A stretch of 64,000 nucleotides of DNA, taken from NCBI RefSeq assembly GCF_034140825.1, contig NC_089041.1:692001-756000 (forward strand), read 5' to 3'. The stretch is from Oryza sativa Japonica Group (lineage: Eukaryota > Streptophyta > Magnoliopsida > Poales > Poaceae). The notes beneath the pieces were generated by a model that was given only the letters and a program-made list of their open reading frames with translations, was not told the origin of the DNA and did no database searches. How positions within the stretch are numbered: the first letter of the stretch is position 1; every line of letters begins with the position of its first letter. Below are positions 34,301 to 44,817 of the stretch, piece by piece. Both the position numbers and the translations under genes were made by a program.

Positions 34301-37300
34301 AAAGGTTTATTATTTGGATTCATATCGTGTGAAAACATCCAACAAAAGCTATAGGCCAGTGGCCAATCCACTAATGATGACTTTCACTAAGTGGACATCT
34401 GTTGAGCAATGCCTTGATGTGCCTTTCAATTTCCCTACTGTTGTATACACTCTGACTCCTTTGAACGAGGTGTCAAACTTTGTGGACAAGAATGAGTCCT
34501 TTGTTGGTAAGACCTCCTGGGGTTATTTGTTTTATTAGCTATTTAGACTAATCAACTTAGATTGTGTTAATATGTTATATCCTTGTGTAGATGTCATCGG
34601 GTTCATTACTGAAATATCTACACCTACGATGCTACGTCCTAAGTCAAGGGATGCTAGCAGCTTGAAAAGGATAATTCAGATATGTGATGCAAAGTAATGT
34701 TTCCTATATAGCTCAATTCTTAGTTCATGTTTACTTAATTTTGTTAACTACTAATGTCTAACGAAAAAAGTTATCAAACAAGGCTAACATCCACTCTAAT
34801 AAAGTTTACCTATCTTCTTAACATATCTGCCACATTATCTCCTTCTATCTTTTACACAAATAGCAATTCTACCTTGAATGTATCTCTGTGGGCTGAACAA
34901 GCACTGGCATTTGATGCTGAGAGTATACACAAAGCTGGACAAAGTGAGCCTCAAATTGTTCTGTTTGTTGGGACCCTTGCAAAGAACTATCCTGGCATAG
35001 GTAAAAAATATAACTACAGATGTATCTTTGCTTATGTAGAGCACTGCAACTAACTATTTTAACAATACAGGGTTAGCTCTGTCGAGAGGCTCTGCATGCA
35101 AGTGGTACATTAACATAAATGTACCTGAGATGGTTGATCTAAAGAATAGGTTGGTACTAGATACTAAATGTACTATAACCATCTATATGGTCAAATTTAT
35201 TTAAATGTTCTCTGATACATGCATTCTATTTTTTTCAGGATTGGAGCAAACTTCCAGCCAATCAAACTGCTTCAGGCACCAACCACAAACATTGCTGATG
35301 AAAATGCTGATGACAAAACTGTGAGAGAACTCTTGGACATGAATCCTCATAAAAACAGGGTAAGTGTAACTGCTTCAGGCACCAGCCACAAACATTGCTG
35401 ATGAAAATGCTGATGACAAAACTGTGAGAGAACTCTTGGACATGAATCCTCATAAAAACAGGGTAAGTGTTCATTTGACGGTCCTAGAGAGCATTTGTTA
35501 CATCTCACTACCTTCTCCTATTCTCAGTATTTTGGTTATTGTAACAGAGGACTCGATTTCAAGCAAATGTGACTATTCGGAAAATATGCAATGATAGCTC
35601 TTGGTGGTACAATTCATGCGAAAAGTGTCTTAGGGTTGTCAAACCATTTGGTTACACCTACAAGTGCACTGGTTGCTACAATATTGCAATGGCAGTACCA
35701 AGGTAATAGATCCTTAATTTTTGTTTTATCACTGTAACTACTTGTCACCCTGTTTACCTAAGCGAGATCATAATGTATAGGTACAAGTTATCGGTCTTAG
35801 CTGGGGACGATACTGCGGATGCTGTGTTTATTCTCTTTGGGAAAATAGCTCAGCGCATTGTGCGAAAGCCAGTTGAGCTTCTTGTCGAGCAGACACCCAG
35901 GGAGAGCAAATTTATCCTTGATGCAATAACAGCTCTGCTTGAGATATCATTTACATGGAATGTCAGCTTCACAGAGAATACACTTAGGACTGGGGATGTA
36001 TCATTCCAGGTTAACAGTGTGATTTCCATGAGTGTTCTTGGGGAACCTCTTATGCTAATGTCCCCAGGACCAGCAGATTCTCCTGGTTCTTCAGCTATCA
36101 TGTCACCTGGACCAAGCACTTCCATCATGTCACCCACAAGAACATCTGAGATTGCCATTTCCTCACCTCCATTAGCTACAATAGCTTCTCCAGTGACCAG
36201 GCGTGCAGCACCTCAAACACCAACTAGCATACTTTCTTTGGCTACCACAGAGCAAGCAAGTCATGTTGATCCACTGTCTCCACCCATGACTCAAGCAGTG
36301 GCCTCTGAGAGTACAGAAATGGTACTGCTTTCCATGCTTACAAATGTTTGCTCTAAACTATAAGAATATGTACATATCACAGTAAGAAGCTAACACTTTA
36401 CTTGCAGAAACAGAAGGCTATTATTATTTCTGATGACATCACGCTGCCACTGGCTGCATCTATTCCAAACAGCTCAACCAAGAAAAGGTACATTCTTTAG
36501 ACCCATTCAGATGCTATTTCATTGTTTTCATCGCTTCTTTGCTCAAACTACTTGTGTTGCTCGATAGAACCCGCCCACTTCAGGCTTCACCAACAGCTAA
36601 AAAACTGTTCACTGATGATGGTGCTCAGGAAAAGGAGGTTACTGACAGGTATTTCATGTTGAACTGCCATATCTACAGATACATATTATATGTTATATAT
36701 AAATTAAATGTTTACTCAAGCATTTCTTGTTGTTGCAGCCTGTCAGATACCGCTTGATCATATGCTCATCTGGCTGAAGTATTTTGGGCATTGACTTATG
36801 GAATCTTCATGGGCATGAGAAAGGAACAATAGCATGCTCACATGTCTAGATCTTTTGCTCCAGACTTTACTCCAGACTTTAGACTTTTATCTCTTATTAA
36901 TTAGTACCAAGTGAAAATGTACTGCGATTTCTTTTGGACAACTACCTCTATGTATAAGTGCACCTATTATTATTATGCCAGCTATCATCCCACCACATGC
37001 TCAGGGTCCATTACTATTGCATCTGCGATAGCATGGCAATGAACTCTGAACAGTTGGCTCGGGCAAAGCTACATGGCACTAAACCATGTTAAGACTCATC
37101 GTTGTTTCTCTTATGTTGCTACCTTGCTATCAAAATTGAGCATATGCTCCATGGTTATATACTATTGTGTGACTATATGCTCCATGGTTATATGCTCTAT
37201 GGTTATATACGATAGGGCGCGCGAAGCGCGCTTGATGTCTAGTGTAAAAGAAAGAGCTAAACTGAAATAGGAGTACCTTGTTTTTTCCATTGATGTTGAT

Positions 37301-38593
37301 GACCCTGAAAGGGTGCCAGGATGAGTCGCTGATTTCAGCTTCCCACTTTGAATAGAGAAGCGCAGAATCAAGCTGTTTTTTAGTCAGTGTTTGTGTGCAA
37401 GCATTAGCAAATGCTTTTGGATCAAGCTCACCCATCCTCCTGATGCCAATGCTTGCGCGGCCACTTGTCAGCTCCTCCAAAGCCTGCACCCAAGATCAAT
37501 TTGACCGAATAAATACAAAGAAAATTGATACAAGTTGGTCAAAAAATAAATGAAAATATAATTTAGGGCTCAGTCTTTCGTTTTCGGCATTTGTATTGGG
37601 GGTGCCGATATGGCAAAATTTCTTACGGAAATTTCGGTCTGAAATTATTTGAACTTTTGAACAAATATTGCCAATTCACAAAAAGTACAATCAAAATTTA
37701 AAATCGGCCAAAATAATATCACAATGGGGTCGATAGAACCGAAATTTCCGAAATTCGTTCCGGAATTTCGAAGCAACTTACATGTATGAGCTGTTTGCGG
37801 ATGGCCTGCAACTCATCGTTGATCGCCGGAGCCTGGTTGAGCGACTCCATTGCCGGCATTTCATCGGTCATCTTGCTCTTGGTGTCGTCGTCGTCGTCTT
37901 GGTTGAGCTTCTTCGACGTCGCGGCGATCCCCTGCATCTTCTTGCTCACCGCCGGCGGCGGCGGCGGCGCAAAGAGATCCGGGTTCTGCGCCCAGATGAG
38001 CCTCTGCCAGTAAGCGCCGTTGCGGCACGCGTCCGTACGCCGCCATCTCGCCATCTCCCTCATCTCGTTCTCCGCGAGCTCACAGAGGAGGGTGGCCCAG
38101 TCGACCCAGTGCGCCTCGCCGCGCCTCACCCTCTCCGCGGCGCGGTCCACCTCCCGGACGAGCCGGTCCGCCGTGTCCAGCTTCACCTGCGGCTCGACGT
38201 ACGCCGCCATGAACGCGCCGCGGCGGAGGCGGCTGCGGCGGCGTCGAGGTCGGCGGCCGCGCGGATGTCGGGGCGCGTGCGCGGGAGGGCGAGCGCCTCG
38301 GCGAAGGCGACGCGGGAGACGACGATGCTCCCGCCGCGGACCTCGCTCCGCTTGGTCAGCGCGTTGTAGTTGGCGACGAGCTCGGCGACGAGGTCGGGGC
38401 GTGGGGAGGCGAGGTCGAGACGGACGAAGTCGAGGAGGCCGAGGGCGCGGAGGCCGGCGTCGTGGGTGGCGGACGGCGGAGCCGGCGGGTCGAGGAGGCG
38501 GAGCGGGGGAGGTGCGGGAGCCGCCGCTTGGTCCGAGCCCCGCCGACGCATTCCGCCGTTTGGCCGAGTACGGGGAGGAGGCGAGATTGACAT
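25350..38593 (-). CDS. XH-domain protein gene (IDN2/FDM-like) with a Helitron in an intron; N-terminal frame broken
   Basis: Minus-strand exons are a, up to 38,593 down to 37,782; b, 37,483-37,277 (69 codons); and c, 25,628-25,350. Exon a, from [12 protein letters not shown] at 38,210, ends ...[10 protein letters not shown]. Exon b is [20 protein letters not shown] through SSWHPFRVI. Exon c is [20 protein letters not shown] through [20 protein letters not shown] and KQW. Exons b and c together make the XH domain of SGS3/IDN2/FDM-type proteins, which act in RNA-directed DNA methylation. Both introns are phase 0, so b and c join in frame across 11.6 kb. The N-terminal part of exon a (from [14 protein letters not shown] at 38,593) is one base out of frame with the rest near 38,213. 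Either the real start is at 38,210 or the gene is broken. No XS or zinc-finger domain is seen, so it is shorter than FDM proteins. Whether the huge intron is spliced is unknown. Confidence 0.6.
25629..26219. other. Intron DNA with a second copy of the exon c start
   Basis: The block at 26,085-26,150 (GAGAATTTCCTACATTGAAG, GATGCAGATCACATACACAAC) repeats 25,615-25,665, including the exon c acceptor. Its coding reading on the minus strand ([10 protein letters not shown]) then stops matching, so it is a truncated duplicate. The rest is AT-rich, with no gene. Confidence 0.5.
26350..26610 (+). repeat. Tandem duplication (about 142-bp period) in the Helitron 5' part
   Basis: CCGTTGGATCG...TATTTGATGTGGCGTTTGG...CAGGAGATCGACACGTT occurs twice, with starts at about 26,358 and 26,501. 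The copies differ by scattered substitutions. A second, shorter duplication (GGACATGCATGCGAGGTTGG) follows at 26,730 and 26,769. Confidence 0.75.
28161..28640 (+). CDS. Unidentified 160-residue ORF carried by the Helitron
   Basis: The frame starts [20 protein letters not shown] and ends [14 protein letters not shown] with a TAG at 28,638-28,640. Composition looks protein-like rather than random: balanced residues, [27 protein letters not shown], and [21 protein letters not shown] recognise no domain, and no signal peptide or clear membrane segment is seen. It lies upstream of the Rep/helicase exons in the same direction. It could be a captured host gene, an accessory Helitron gene or an extra exon. 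The frame is open about 35 codons further up to 28,056, but those codons look like intron (T/C-rich before an AG at 28,146). Confidence 0.45.
   Translation: MFAVGVSHVSLLNAAAQHCMIPSIAYLWEFSSDGTLLAGIEVSLPSIGCASHLDTMFFWETALAPLQSAHEMVAARALRCLQHRYGFVVHDYNFNSMLAYRRLARDAVQAALSASGCVAHFRSSYGAFVPWCDDVLRTCSSLYFSFFVEDMEQMGSFEI
28877..33732 (+). pseudogene. Helitron Rep/helicase (RepHel), broken
   Basis: The N-terminal exons are small (about 28,877-28,990, 29,094-29,156 and from 29,253 with [14 protein letters not shown]). The Rep part follows: [39 protein letters not shown] and [17 protein letters not shown]. It is interrupted by a 77-base intron at 30,626-30,702. Next come [17 protein letters not shown] (the HUH pair of His) and [11 protein letters not shown]. 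The PIF1-like helicase has Walker [10 protein letters not shown], Walker [20 protein letters not shown], and the C-terminal INKSQGQTL and [14 protein letters not shown] last exon at 33,682-33,732 gives the end ISK. It would cut and unwind DNA for rolling-circle transposition. At least four lesions are seen: stops near 29,317, 30,970 and 32,842 and a frame change near 30,950. It therefore looks recently inactivated. Confidence 0.9.
34000..36757 (+). CDS. RPA1-like single-strand DNA-binding protein of the Helitron
   Basis: About eleven small exons with GT-AG borders can be traced, starting [20 protein letters not shown] at 34,000. Borders include 34,143/34,233, 34,506/34,591, 34,693/34,864, 35,000/35,071, 35,149/35,239, 35,359/about 35,548, 35,702/35,781, 36,321/36,408, 36,487/36,568 and 36,648/36,739, ending at TGA 36,757. 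The product has N-terminal OB-fold sequence. A C4 zinc ribbon follows ([26 protein letters not shown]) with the last OB fold ([15 protein letters not shown]). This is the RPA70 family form that plant Helitrons carry next to RepHel, thought to protect single-stranded intermediates. A 103-base tandem duplication at 35,269-35,465 has copied one exon end and its donor. The early exons were not fully checked for phase. Confidence 0.7.
35269..35470 (+). repeat. 103-bp tandem duplication of an exon end plus splice donor in the RPA-like gene
   Basis: GCTTCAGGCACCAACCACAA through CATAAAAACAGGGTAAGTGT is present twice, at 35,269 and 35,372, almost unchanged. The second copy brings its own GTAAGT donor at 35,463. 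Reading through the first donor meets a stop (…GTSHKHC), so only the first donor gives an open frame. Confidence 0.9.
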
Positions 38594-38639
38594 TGGCGGC
38601 GGCGGCGGCCGGCGAGTGGTCACGATCAAAGCGAATGAA

Positions 38640-39415
38640 GAAGACGACCGACGAAATGGAATCAAAGGCGCGATTCTTATTCAGGTTCAAAAATCAAAGG
38701 CACGATTTTTTAGGGATATTTTGGTTCACTGCCATATCTAAAAATTCGTAAGCGCTAAAATGCAGGCAACTTTTGCGAAGGACTCGCCTTGAACATCTTT
38801 GGTTTCTTACCAAATGGATTCAAATCAGGGAAAGTGCATTCCTCCGTCGAGCAGATATCTTCTCGTTTTATGTATATTATCTAAATAGTCAAAAAAAATT
38901 AAAATAAAATAACAGTATAGATTAATATAAAATATATCACTCTATAAACATGTGTAAGTTAAAATTCAACTTATATAAGTTATAAAAAAATAACAAATAT
39001 AACTGTAGATAAATATTTGTGAAGTGATATATTTTATATTAATCTATGTTATTATTCTTTTTAAATTTTTTATAACGGTTTAAATGACATGCAAGTGATG
39101 AGAGGACAAATTGTGATACAGTGTTAGTAATCGGTAGCCGGAAAGTCGCCAGGCATTTGACTTCAATCCAGACAACTCAAGAATACTTTCGAGTTACCGA
39201 GCCCTGCTATTATTTTTTTGGCAAGAAATATAATTGATATCAATACAAAACACTGTCAAGAAGTACAGGTGTATTTTTTTTGCCTTTTTATTTATTTGTC
39301 GATTAAAGTTGAACATTAAAAACAACGGCAAAAAAAAGTACTCCAAGGCCCAAGCAAATTGTTGCACAAATATAAGCAACTAATAATGCAAAACAGTTTA
39401 ATAATTTATCTCTCC
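38640..39415. repeat. Upstream flank of the XH gene, duplicated at 57,296-58,870
   Basis: The block shares landmarks in order with the other copy: TCAAAGGCACG..TTTTT, CTAAAAATTCGTAAGC, GCAGGCAACTTTTGCGA, AGGGAAAGTGCATTC, GAGCAGATATCT, TTGATATCAATACAAAACAC and CAAAACAGTTTAATAATT. This copy lacks the two mobile elements found in the other and so shows the empty sites. Inside both copies, an AT-rich foldback (about 38,880-39,070) predates the duplication. Confidence 0.85.
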
Positions 39416-39600
39416 ATTCAAACAACACCACAAATAAAAAAAAAGTCAATCTACTAAAATCTTGAAACTCGTGCACAAACTTGGGTTAAAAAATTATATT
39501 AAGATAAATTAATTATTAACCTCATACGTCTGGAATGATATTTACGAATTTTTTGAAAGATCTACTAGTTTAACATAGAAGGGGACAACATCAATGATAA

Positions 39601-39640
39601 CTAGGTGGTACCCCGCGTGTTGCTGCGGGATACATGAATA
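39601..39640 (-). mobile_element. 3' end of a non-autonomous Helitron (minus orientation)
   Basis: On the minus strand the sequence ends with a hairpin (GTATCCCGCAGCAACACGCGGGGTAC, quoted as arms GTATCCCGC and GCGGGGTAC), then CAC, CTAG and a host T (the A at 39,600). This is the Helitron 3' signature and matches the design of the end at 37,242. The element body would extend to the right. Its 5' TC end was not found, but it may include the CACATGTCAGTGAGCAGTAC repeats at 39,946-40,000. Confidence 0.6.
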
Positions 39641-41370
39641 AAGTAAAAAATAGGCACGCCTGGCAGGATCTGTAACAAAAAAGGATTCAGTAATCATCAT
39701 AAGAATATTTTAATAATAATAAAGTAGCTATGGGTGATTGCTTCTTGGTGAACGAATTATGTTGGATGCAGCTGAGTAGACCCACATTGTCTATGAATTA
39801 CAATCGATCATCATGTCAATGAACTTGGATGAAACAATTCAAATAGAAGAAAAATCTATAGTTTGCAAGGTAACACACTTGCAAATTGCAGAAAATCCCA
39901 AGTTAAGTAAGACAACAACGAATCCAGATACTCTGCAGGGCCCACATGTCAGTGAGCAGTACTGCAGATTACCCTCGGGTCCACATGTCAGTGAGCAGTA
40001 CTACAGGTGCAGTACTGCAGAGGACCCTTACTCAACAACAACAGTGTTAAAATATAATGAAAAATCAACCTACGTTGACATAACTTTTGAGTTGTCACAG
40101 TATTTACATGACCTCGCCAACATGAATGGCAAGTATTCCAAAAGATTGCACAACAACCGTGATGTACGGTGTTGCTAGCTGGACTTAGGTGCATATAGTG
40201 GCGATTGAGTACATAGTATCCATGTAGCAAGTAGCAACAAAATGAAAAAGGAACTAATGCAAAGAACAGGAAGTGATACTGCATATCTGGGTGAAATAAG
40301 AAAGAACATGGGCCACTTTTTATTCGTAAAAGTGTCATCAAGTATTGATACAGACCCAAGGATCGATCTAGACCGGCGTACGCGAGAGACATCAACCACC
40401 TCTCTCGTTAGCTAACAATTATGTACATTGTAACTGGGCCAACTTGGCTGCTCGCACAGGCCACGTGCGATGAAGGGCCTCCTCGCCTAATGGGCCCGAC
40501 ACCGAGCCTTGTGTATTATCGAGCCAACGCAGCTGTTGTGGGTCGCCGCGGCCTTATTCATTTTCCCTATATTTTTCACCCAAAAATATCATTTAATGTT
40601 TACAAAACTAATTTGTAATCACTTTGAGCCATCATTTTAAGATATAAAATTGCTGAAAAATTTGTGTGTGCATTTTAATTTATTTCTAACTAAATGGAAC
40701 CAAGGAAAGAACCTAGAAAAATAATTAAGGCTTCCAGTAAAAGTTTTTATCCATCATTCATCACACGCGGAATCAACTTCGGTAATTAGTTTCTTTTGGC
40801 AATATTTAGTTTTCTATTTATAATCACATCCATTTCCTAATCTACAAGGTATAAAATTCAGAGATATTTGTGATGTATATACAAATTTGAGTTGCACATG
40901 TGTTATAAGTACACAAGCAATCTTAACCATCCAACCATATTTGTTTGATATTCAGTTCCAACAGACATATTTGCTAGTATACACACATGTATGCGTGTGT
41001 GAGAAAAAAACATTTAATATCTGTGTGTTTTTAGCGGTTTAAAAGCCAATGCTTTAAAATAAACTACAGCAACCCCCTCCCACCTAAAATCGAACTCAGA
41101 CAAATAAGTTTTAAAAATTATATTTTCTCTTTCAGCTAAATGATGATCCTCCAATCCATCCTTTCATTAATATTTAACTTACACCACGCTAAGACAAAAG
41201 GATATTAGGTGCAAGGACTGTGATAGCCTAGCCAGCAAAAAGTCATCACAAACCACACGATAATAAGAGTATCATATAACAGGAGTACATGTGCAGATTC
41301 CAGCCGAAGACAGGACAGCAATAGTTTACAATAGTTTAGTGTGCTTACATAACGCACAGAAGCATTTCCA
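39640..41370. other. Repeat-rich intergenic DNA
   Basis: A direct repeat (ACATGTCAGTGAGCAGTACT) occurs at about 39,944 and 39,982. Beyond 40,620 it is AT-rich with no gene. Frames at 39,813-40,178 and its antisense show no domain. Confidence 0.4.
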
Positions 41371-41375
41371 CCAAA

Positions 41376-41688
41376 GATTTTTTTTATTTTTTTTGAACTT
41401 TTTTATTTTTTAATTTTAAAAATAACCCCTTTCTAAAACTTATTTCTCGAATCTAAACCTTTTGGCCAAAACAATACTGAGTTTTATCCTGGCGTGGCCA
41501 AATAACGCTGTCACGCCAGCTAGACCGGCTTGACCAAATAACGCTATCACGCCGGTCTGGCTAGCGTGATAATGTTGTTTTGTCAACCCAGTCCGGCTAG
41601 CTGGGCCAAAAGGTTCATATCTTGAAATTAAGTTTTGAAAGGATTTATTTTTAAAATTAAAAATTGAAAACGTTTAAAAAAAACCGTC
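41376..41688. mobile_element. Foldback MITE, MULE-type, in the 3' UTR of cluster gene A
   Basis: The two halves are inverted copies. The left arm has TTTTTAATTTTAAAAATAAC and AAACCTTTTGGCC. The right arm on the other strand has TTTTTAATTTTAAAAATAAA and GAACCTTTTGGCC. The target duplication TTCCACCAAA lies at 41,366-41,375 and 41,689-41,698. The 313-base element has no coding capacity. It ends only 20 bases beyond the stop codon of cluster gene A and may supply that gene's polyadenylation region. Confidence 0.8.
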
Positions 41689-41708
41689 TTCCACCAAACT
41701 CGGCATGC

Positions 41709-44700
41709 TTACACACTCCCATCTATTTTAATTTTAGCAATCAATGACCCAACTGCACCGGATGCAACAAATATGGCAGCAACATTACAGCCCCACATTA
41801 GCTTATCTCGAAATTCCCCTTTGGGCATCCCACAAGAAGTCAACAGCCTGTGTATATGCATGCCAGTACATATATGAAGGTGAATCTAGGGTGGAAAACA
41901 ATAATAAGCCTTAAACTCAAAAGCTAACATACCGGTTGATACAATCTCTATCTTCAGTCTTCGCTCTCTCCACCTTCTCCACATCCTCAACAATTTCCCT
42001 TTGCACCATCTCCTCAAATTCATCAAATCGTTCGATCCTTTTGACCTGATTATCATTCAGTAGCTTGAACATCAAATTACAACAAGATTGATCAAGAAGT
42101 TGTGAATTCCTAGTGTTAGAGAGAAGCATTCATAGACTCAACATCAACAGCTGTTTCCAGCATGTCTTCCTAGTATATTAGGGAATAAAAAATATCTTCC
42201 TAGTATATTAGGGAATAAAAAGAACCAGCAGCATACTGCAGGGCTTAGAAGTTAGAAGCAGAGTTAGGGCTAGTGCTGCATAGCGCTTTGCAATCTAGTG
42301 AGTTATAAGAGTAGCCTTTACCAATGCAAGATATATTTTTCTGTTAGTAACTCTTCAAAATGATTGCATTCTCTGCACATGCTTTTATTACAAAGAAAAG
42401 AGCAGATTGATCTAACGTGAATCACACCCACATTTCTTTTAACTGTGTAGTTGTTTTTTTAGGTGTACGTATTTGAGACTGATGCATGTATGGGTATTAT
42501 GTTTGCATTCTTAACATGTACTTCATAAACGTAGTTTCCTAACTTCGATTTGTGTTGGCAACTCGGCATGAACAAGTAAGCAAAAATCACATCATTCCTA
42601 TAACATATCCTCCCTAAACTTTGAATAGAAGTCCATTTAGCACTTCAAACTTTAAAACAGGTCTCTACACCCTCGAATTTGCAATACCTTCGATATAACC
42701 CCCTAAAGTGAACTTTGTGGTTTTACTTATGTGGGATATACATTTGAACAGACACTAAAATCTACCGGAACAATGCCACCATGTCAACACAGTGTCGTCC
42801 TCCTTTGCCAAAATAAGGAGTGAGAATTAATGAGGCACCAAAGTGTCGTCTTAATTTGCCAATACCGCTCAAAGCTTCCCCATAGGCAAAACCACCATGA
42901 AAAAAAGAACCCATTTTAAGGGGTTATATAGATGGACTTGTATGTGGCCATCTTTTTCCTTTTTCTCTTGTATGTGGCCATCCGATGCTAAGGTTTGCCT
43001 AAAAAACACATCGATTTCCCATCAATTGCTTCCTTGTCGCTGCTAATTGTAACTCCGTCTTGTCTGATCCCACTGCAATGCATGCTTCTGGAGGCAAGGA
43101 AGTACGATCCTAACAAGATAATGCAAGTGTGGGCAAAGATGCTGAGATGGAAAGGAAAGAGTTTGGAGCTAACATGATCTGGGAGGTGTTAGAGATTTAG
43201 AGACCATTTTAGATGATAGGTTACAACTTACAACGTCTAATTAATTTTTGGTTTGTTCTTGATTCACTATTGGGTTGTTGTGGTCAGAAGTTTAAGTTCG
43301 ATGAACTCAAAGACATGATCGAGTACTACCCTCAGAGCTACCATGCTACTGATCGTGAAGGCTGACCGGTGTACATCGAGAAGCCTGGCAAGGTTGATTG
43401 AAACAAGCTGATGCAGATCACCTCAGCGGATGTCCATGTTGTGGTATATATACCAATGACAGGGCTCCAAAATTCTGAATATTTGTGTATTGTCTGTACT
43501 ATTGAATTTGTCATTCCATCAGTTTATTTCTACTGTTGTTGCGTTGTTTGTTGTTGCAGGGGCTAAAGAATTTCTCAAACACCGCAAAGGAGCTTGTTCA
43601 CCATATGCAGAAAATAGACAATGGCTAGGTAATTTTATATTTCAACGGATGTGCTGTGTATGGTGTTTTTTTTTTTGAGAAATGCCAAGTTGGAAAGGAA
43701 TGACATGAGCAACTACATTTGCCAATTGCAGAAAATATTGGTTTTGAGCTATTGCTGTATCAAGCAGACATACTGAAAGGCATATGACTTTAGTAAGGGT
43801 TGATATTGATCTGTTCTTTACATTGGCAAGAAATTGACCAGGATATTTGCAGGATGTTGATGAAGGAAGATAATTGCAATAGTTTTTTTGCAAAAGTAAA
43901 GTTGGATCAGATTATTGTGATGGTCTTCAGTGTGTTGGCTTCAGTTCTTCAGTTCCCTTGCCTGCTAATGAGTTCTCTCTTTTTTTTTTGAAACCTACTA
44001 ATGAGTTCTATAAATGAATTTTTAGGAGGAATAGAATATTTGATCCTTGATATGCTAATGAGTTCGGGCATTTTTCAGTATCGAAGGGTACTGTAGGATA
44101 TACTATATAAATGATTATTTTAAGAGGCAATTGCTATCGCTTGACTTCAGTTCTTCGCTATTTATAAAACACATTCTATAGTGTCCTTGTTAGGGACAAC
44201 CGGGAGCAGTTTTTTTTTTCAAATGAACCTGGAGCTATGGTTGATGAATCATGAATAATAACTCGTGTTTAATATTAATCCTTCTATTTTGTGCTTGTTT
44301 GAAAAAGCATATATTGTATTCTTTTGGTTGTTTAATTTGTATTACTGAATGCTATCGTAGCGTTAGCAGTAGCACAGGCAAATTACTAGTGTTGAATAAT
44401 TTAGGCAATGAGCAAGGCAAGGCAGAGGCACAGGAAGAGATTGGTTTAGATTGGCGCGCGTCTTTAACAGCTAGCACATCCTCACTCAACAATCAAAAGT
44501 GACAGGTAAATTGGTCGGCTTAGTTGTAGTTGTAGTATATATACTCCGTTGTCAAACTAACTAGTACGAGTACTAGGTATATATTACAAAAAGAAGAGAG
44601 AAAAAAAGGGAGGGGGCTAGTAGTGGAGAGGAAAGGGGAATAATTTGATACTCTTGGAAGCGCCGGTCACCAGAAACATAAACAGAAAAGGGAGGAGGAT

Positions 44701-44817
44701 GATGGTAACAGATACCTTTCCCGAGGAGGAGGAAGACAAGCTGCTGCAGAAGGATCGGGAGCGGTGGCGGAGAAGCCTCTGGGACACGGCGCGGCTGAGC
44801 ATCCACGCCGCCGACAT
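41709..44817 (-). CDS. Cluster gene A: small presequence-bearing membrane protein
   Basis: Three minus-strand exons are inferred: 44,817-44,716, 42,045-41,933 and 41,847-41,709. The intron phases are 0 then 2 and the product is 117 residues. Exon 1 (MSAAWMLSRAVSQRLLRHRS, then RSFCSSLSSSSSGK) is Arg/Ser-rich without acids, like a mitochondrial presequence. Exon 2 (VKRIERFDEFEEMVQREI...) is a charged helix. Exon 3 (LLTSCGMPKGEFRDKL, MWGCNVAAIFVASGAVGSLI) ends in one membrane segment. AACCCTA (minus) sits three bases before the ATG. The link over the 2.67-kb intron is inference: it rests on matching phases and on the same architecture in genes B to D. I do not recognise the family. The alternative is that exon 1 stands alone, reading on to 44,617. 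The first intron also holds an antisense SEC14-like remnant. Confidence 0.55.
42050..43060. other. Intron 1 DNA of gene A, part 1
   Basis: A 31-base tandem duplication (ATCTTCCTAGTATATTAGGG) is at about 42,163-42,222. The stretch 42,605-42,950 has CCCTC/AAACTTT patterns like a decayed MULE arm. No separate gene was seen. Confidence 0.35.
43080..43640 (+). pseudogene. SEC14-like (CRAL-TRIO) gene remnant
   Basis: Three pieces in order match SEC14 phosphatidylinositol-transfer-like proteins. They are LEARKYDPNKIMQVWAKMLR (CRAL-TRIO-N) at about 43,087-43,150, then KFDELKDMIEYYPQSYHATD with VYIEKPGKVD and NKLMQITSAD at 43,290-43,435, and GLKNFSNTAKELVHHMQKID at about 43,560-43,622. There are stops and a frame change between and within the pieces, and the lipid-binding core after this point is missing. 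It is a truncated, dead duplicate that kept some intron structure, so it did not come by retroposition. It lies antisense in intron 1 of gene A. Confidence 0.7.
43650..44610. other. Intron 1 DNA of gene A, part 2
   Basis: AT-rich, with several T-runs. A frame at 44,251-44,502 (plus) ending ...SLNNQK shows no domain. No gene is supported. Confidence 0.35.

Larger units (their letters stand above)
26220..37242 (+). mobile_element. Helitron, near-complete, about 11 kb
   Basis: The 3' end is clear. A GC hairpin (GCGCGCGAAGCGCGC) at about 37,217-37,231 is followed eight bases later by CTAG at 37,239-37,242, then the host T. The 5' end is less certain. I place it at TCGTCTATATG after an A at 26,219, since Helitrons insert between A and T and begin TC. 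Inside, in the same direction, are an unidentified 160-residue ORF, the Rep/helicase gene and an RPA-like gene, the usual set for plant Helitrons. The 5' third has tandem duplications of about 142 bases (26,350-26,610) and 39 bases (26,722-26,800). The end has repeats of TATGCTCCATGGTTATA. It lies in an intron of the XH gene. Confidence 0.85.
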
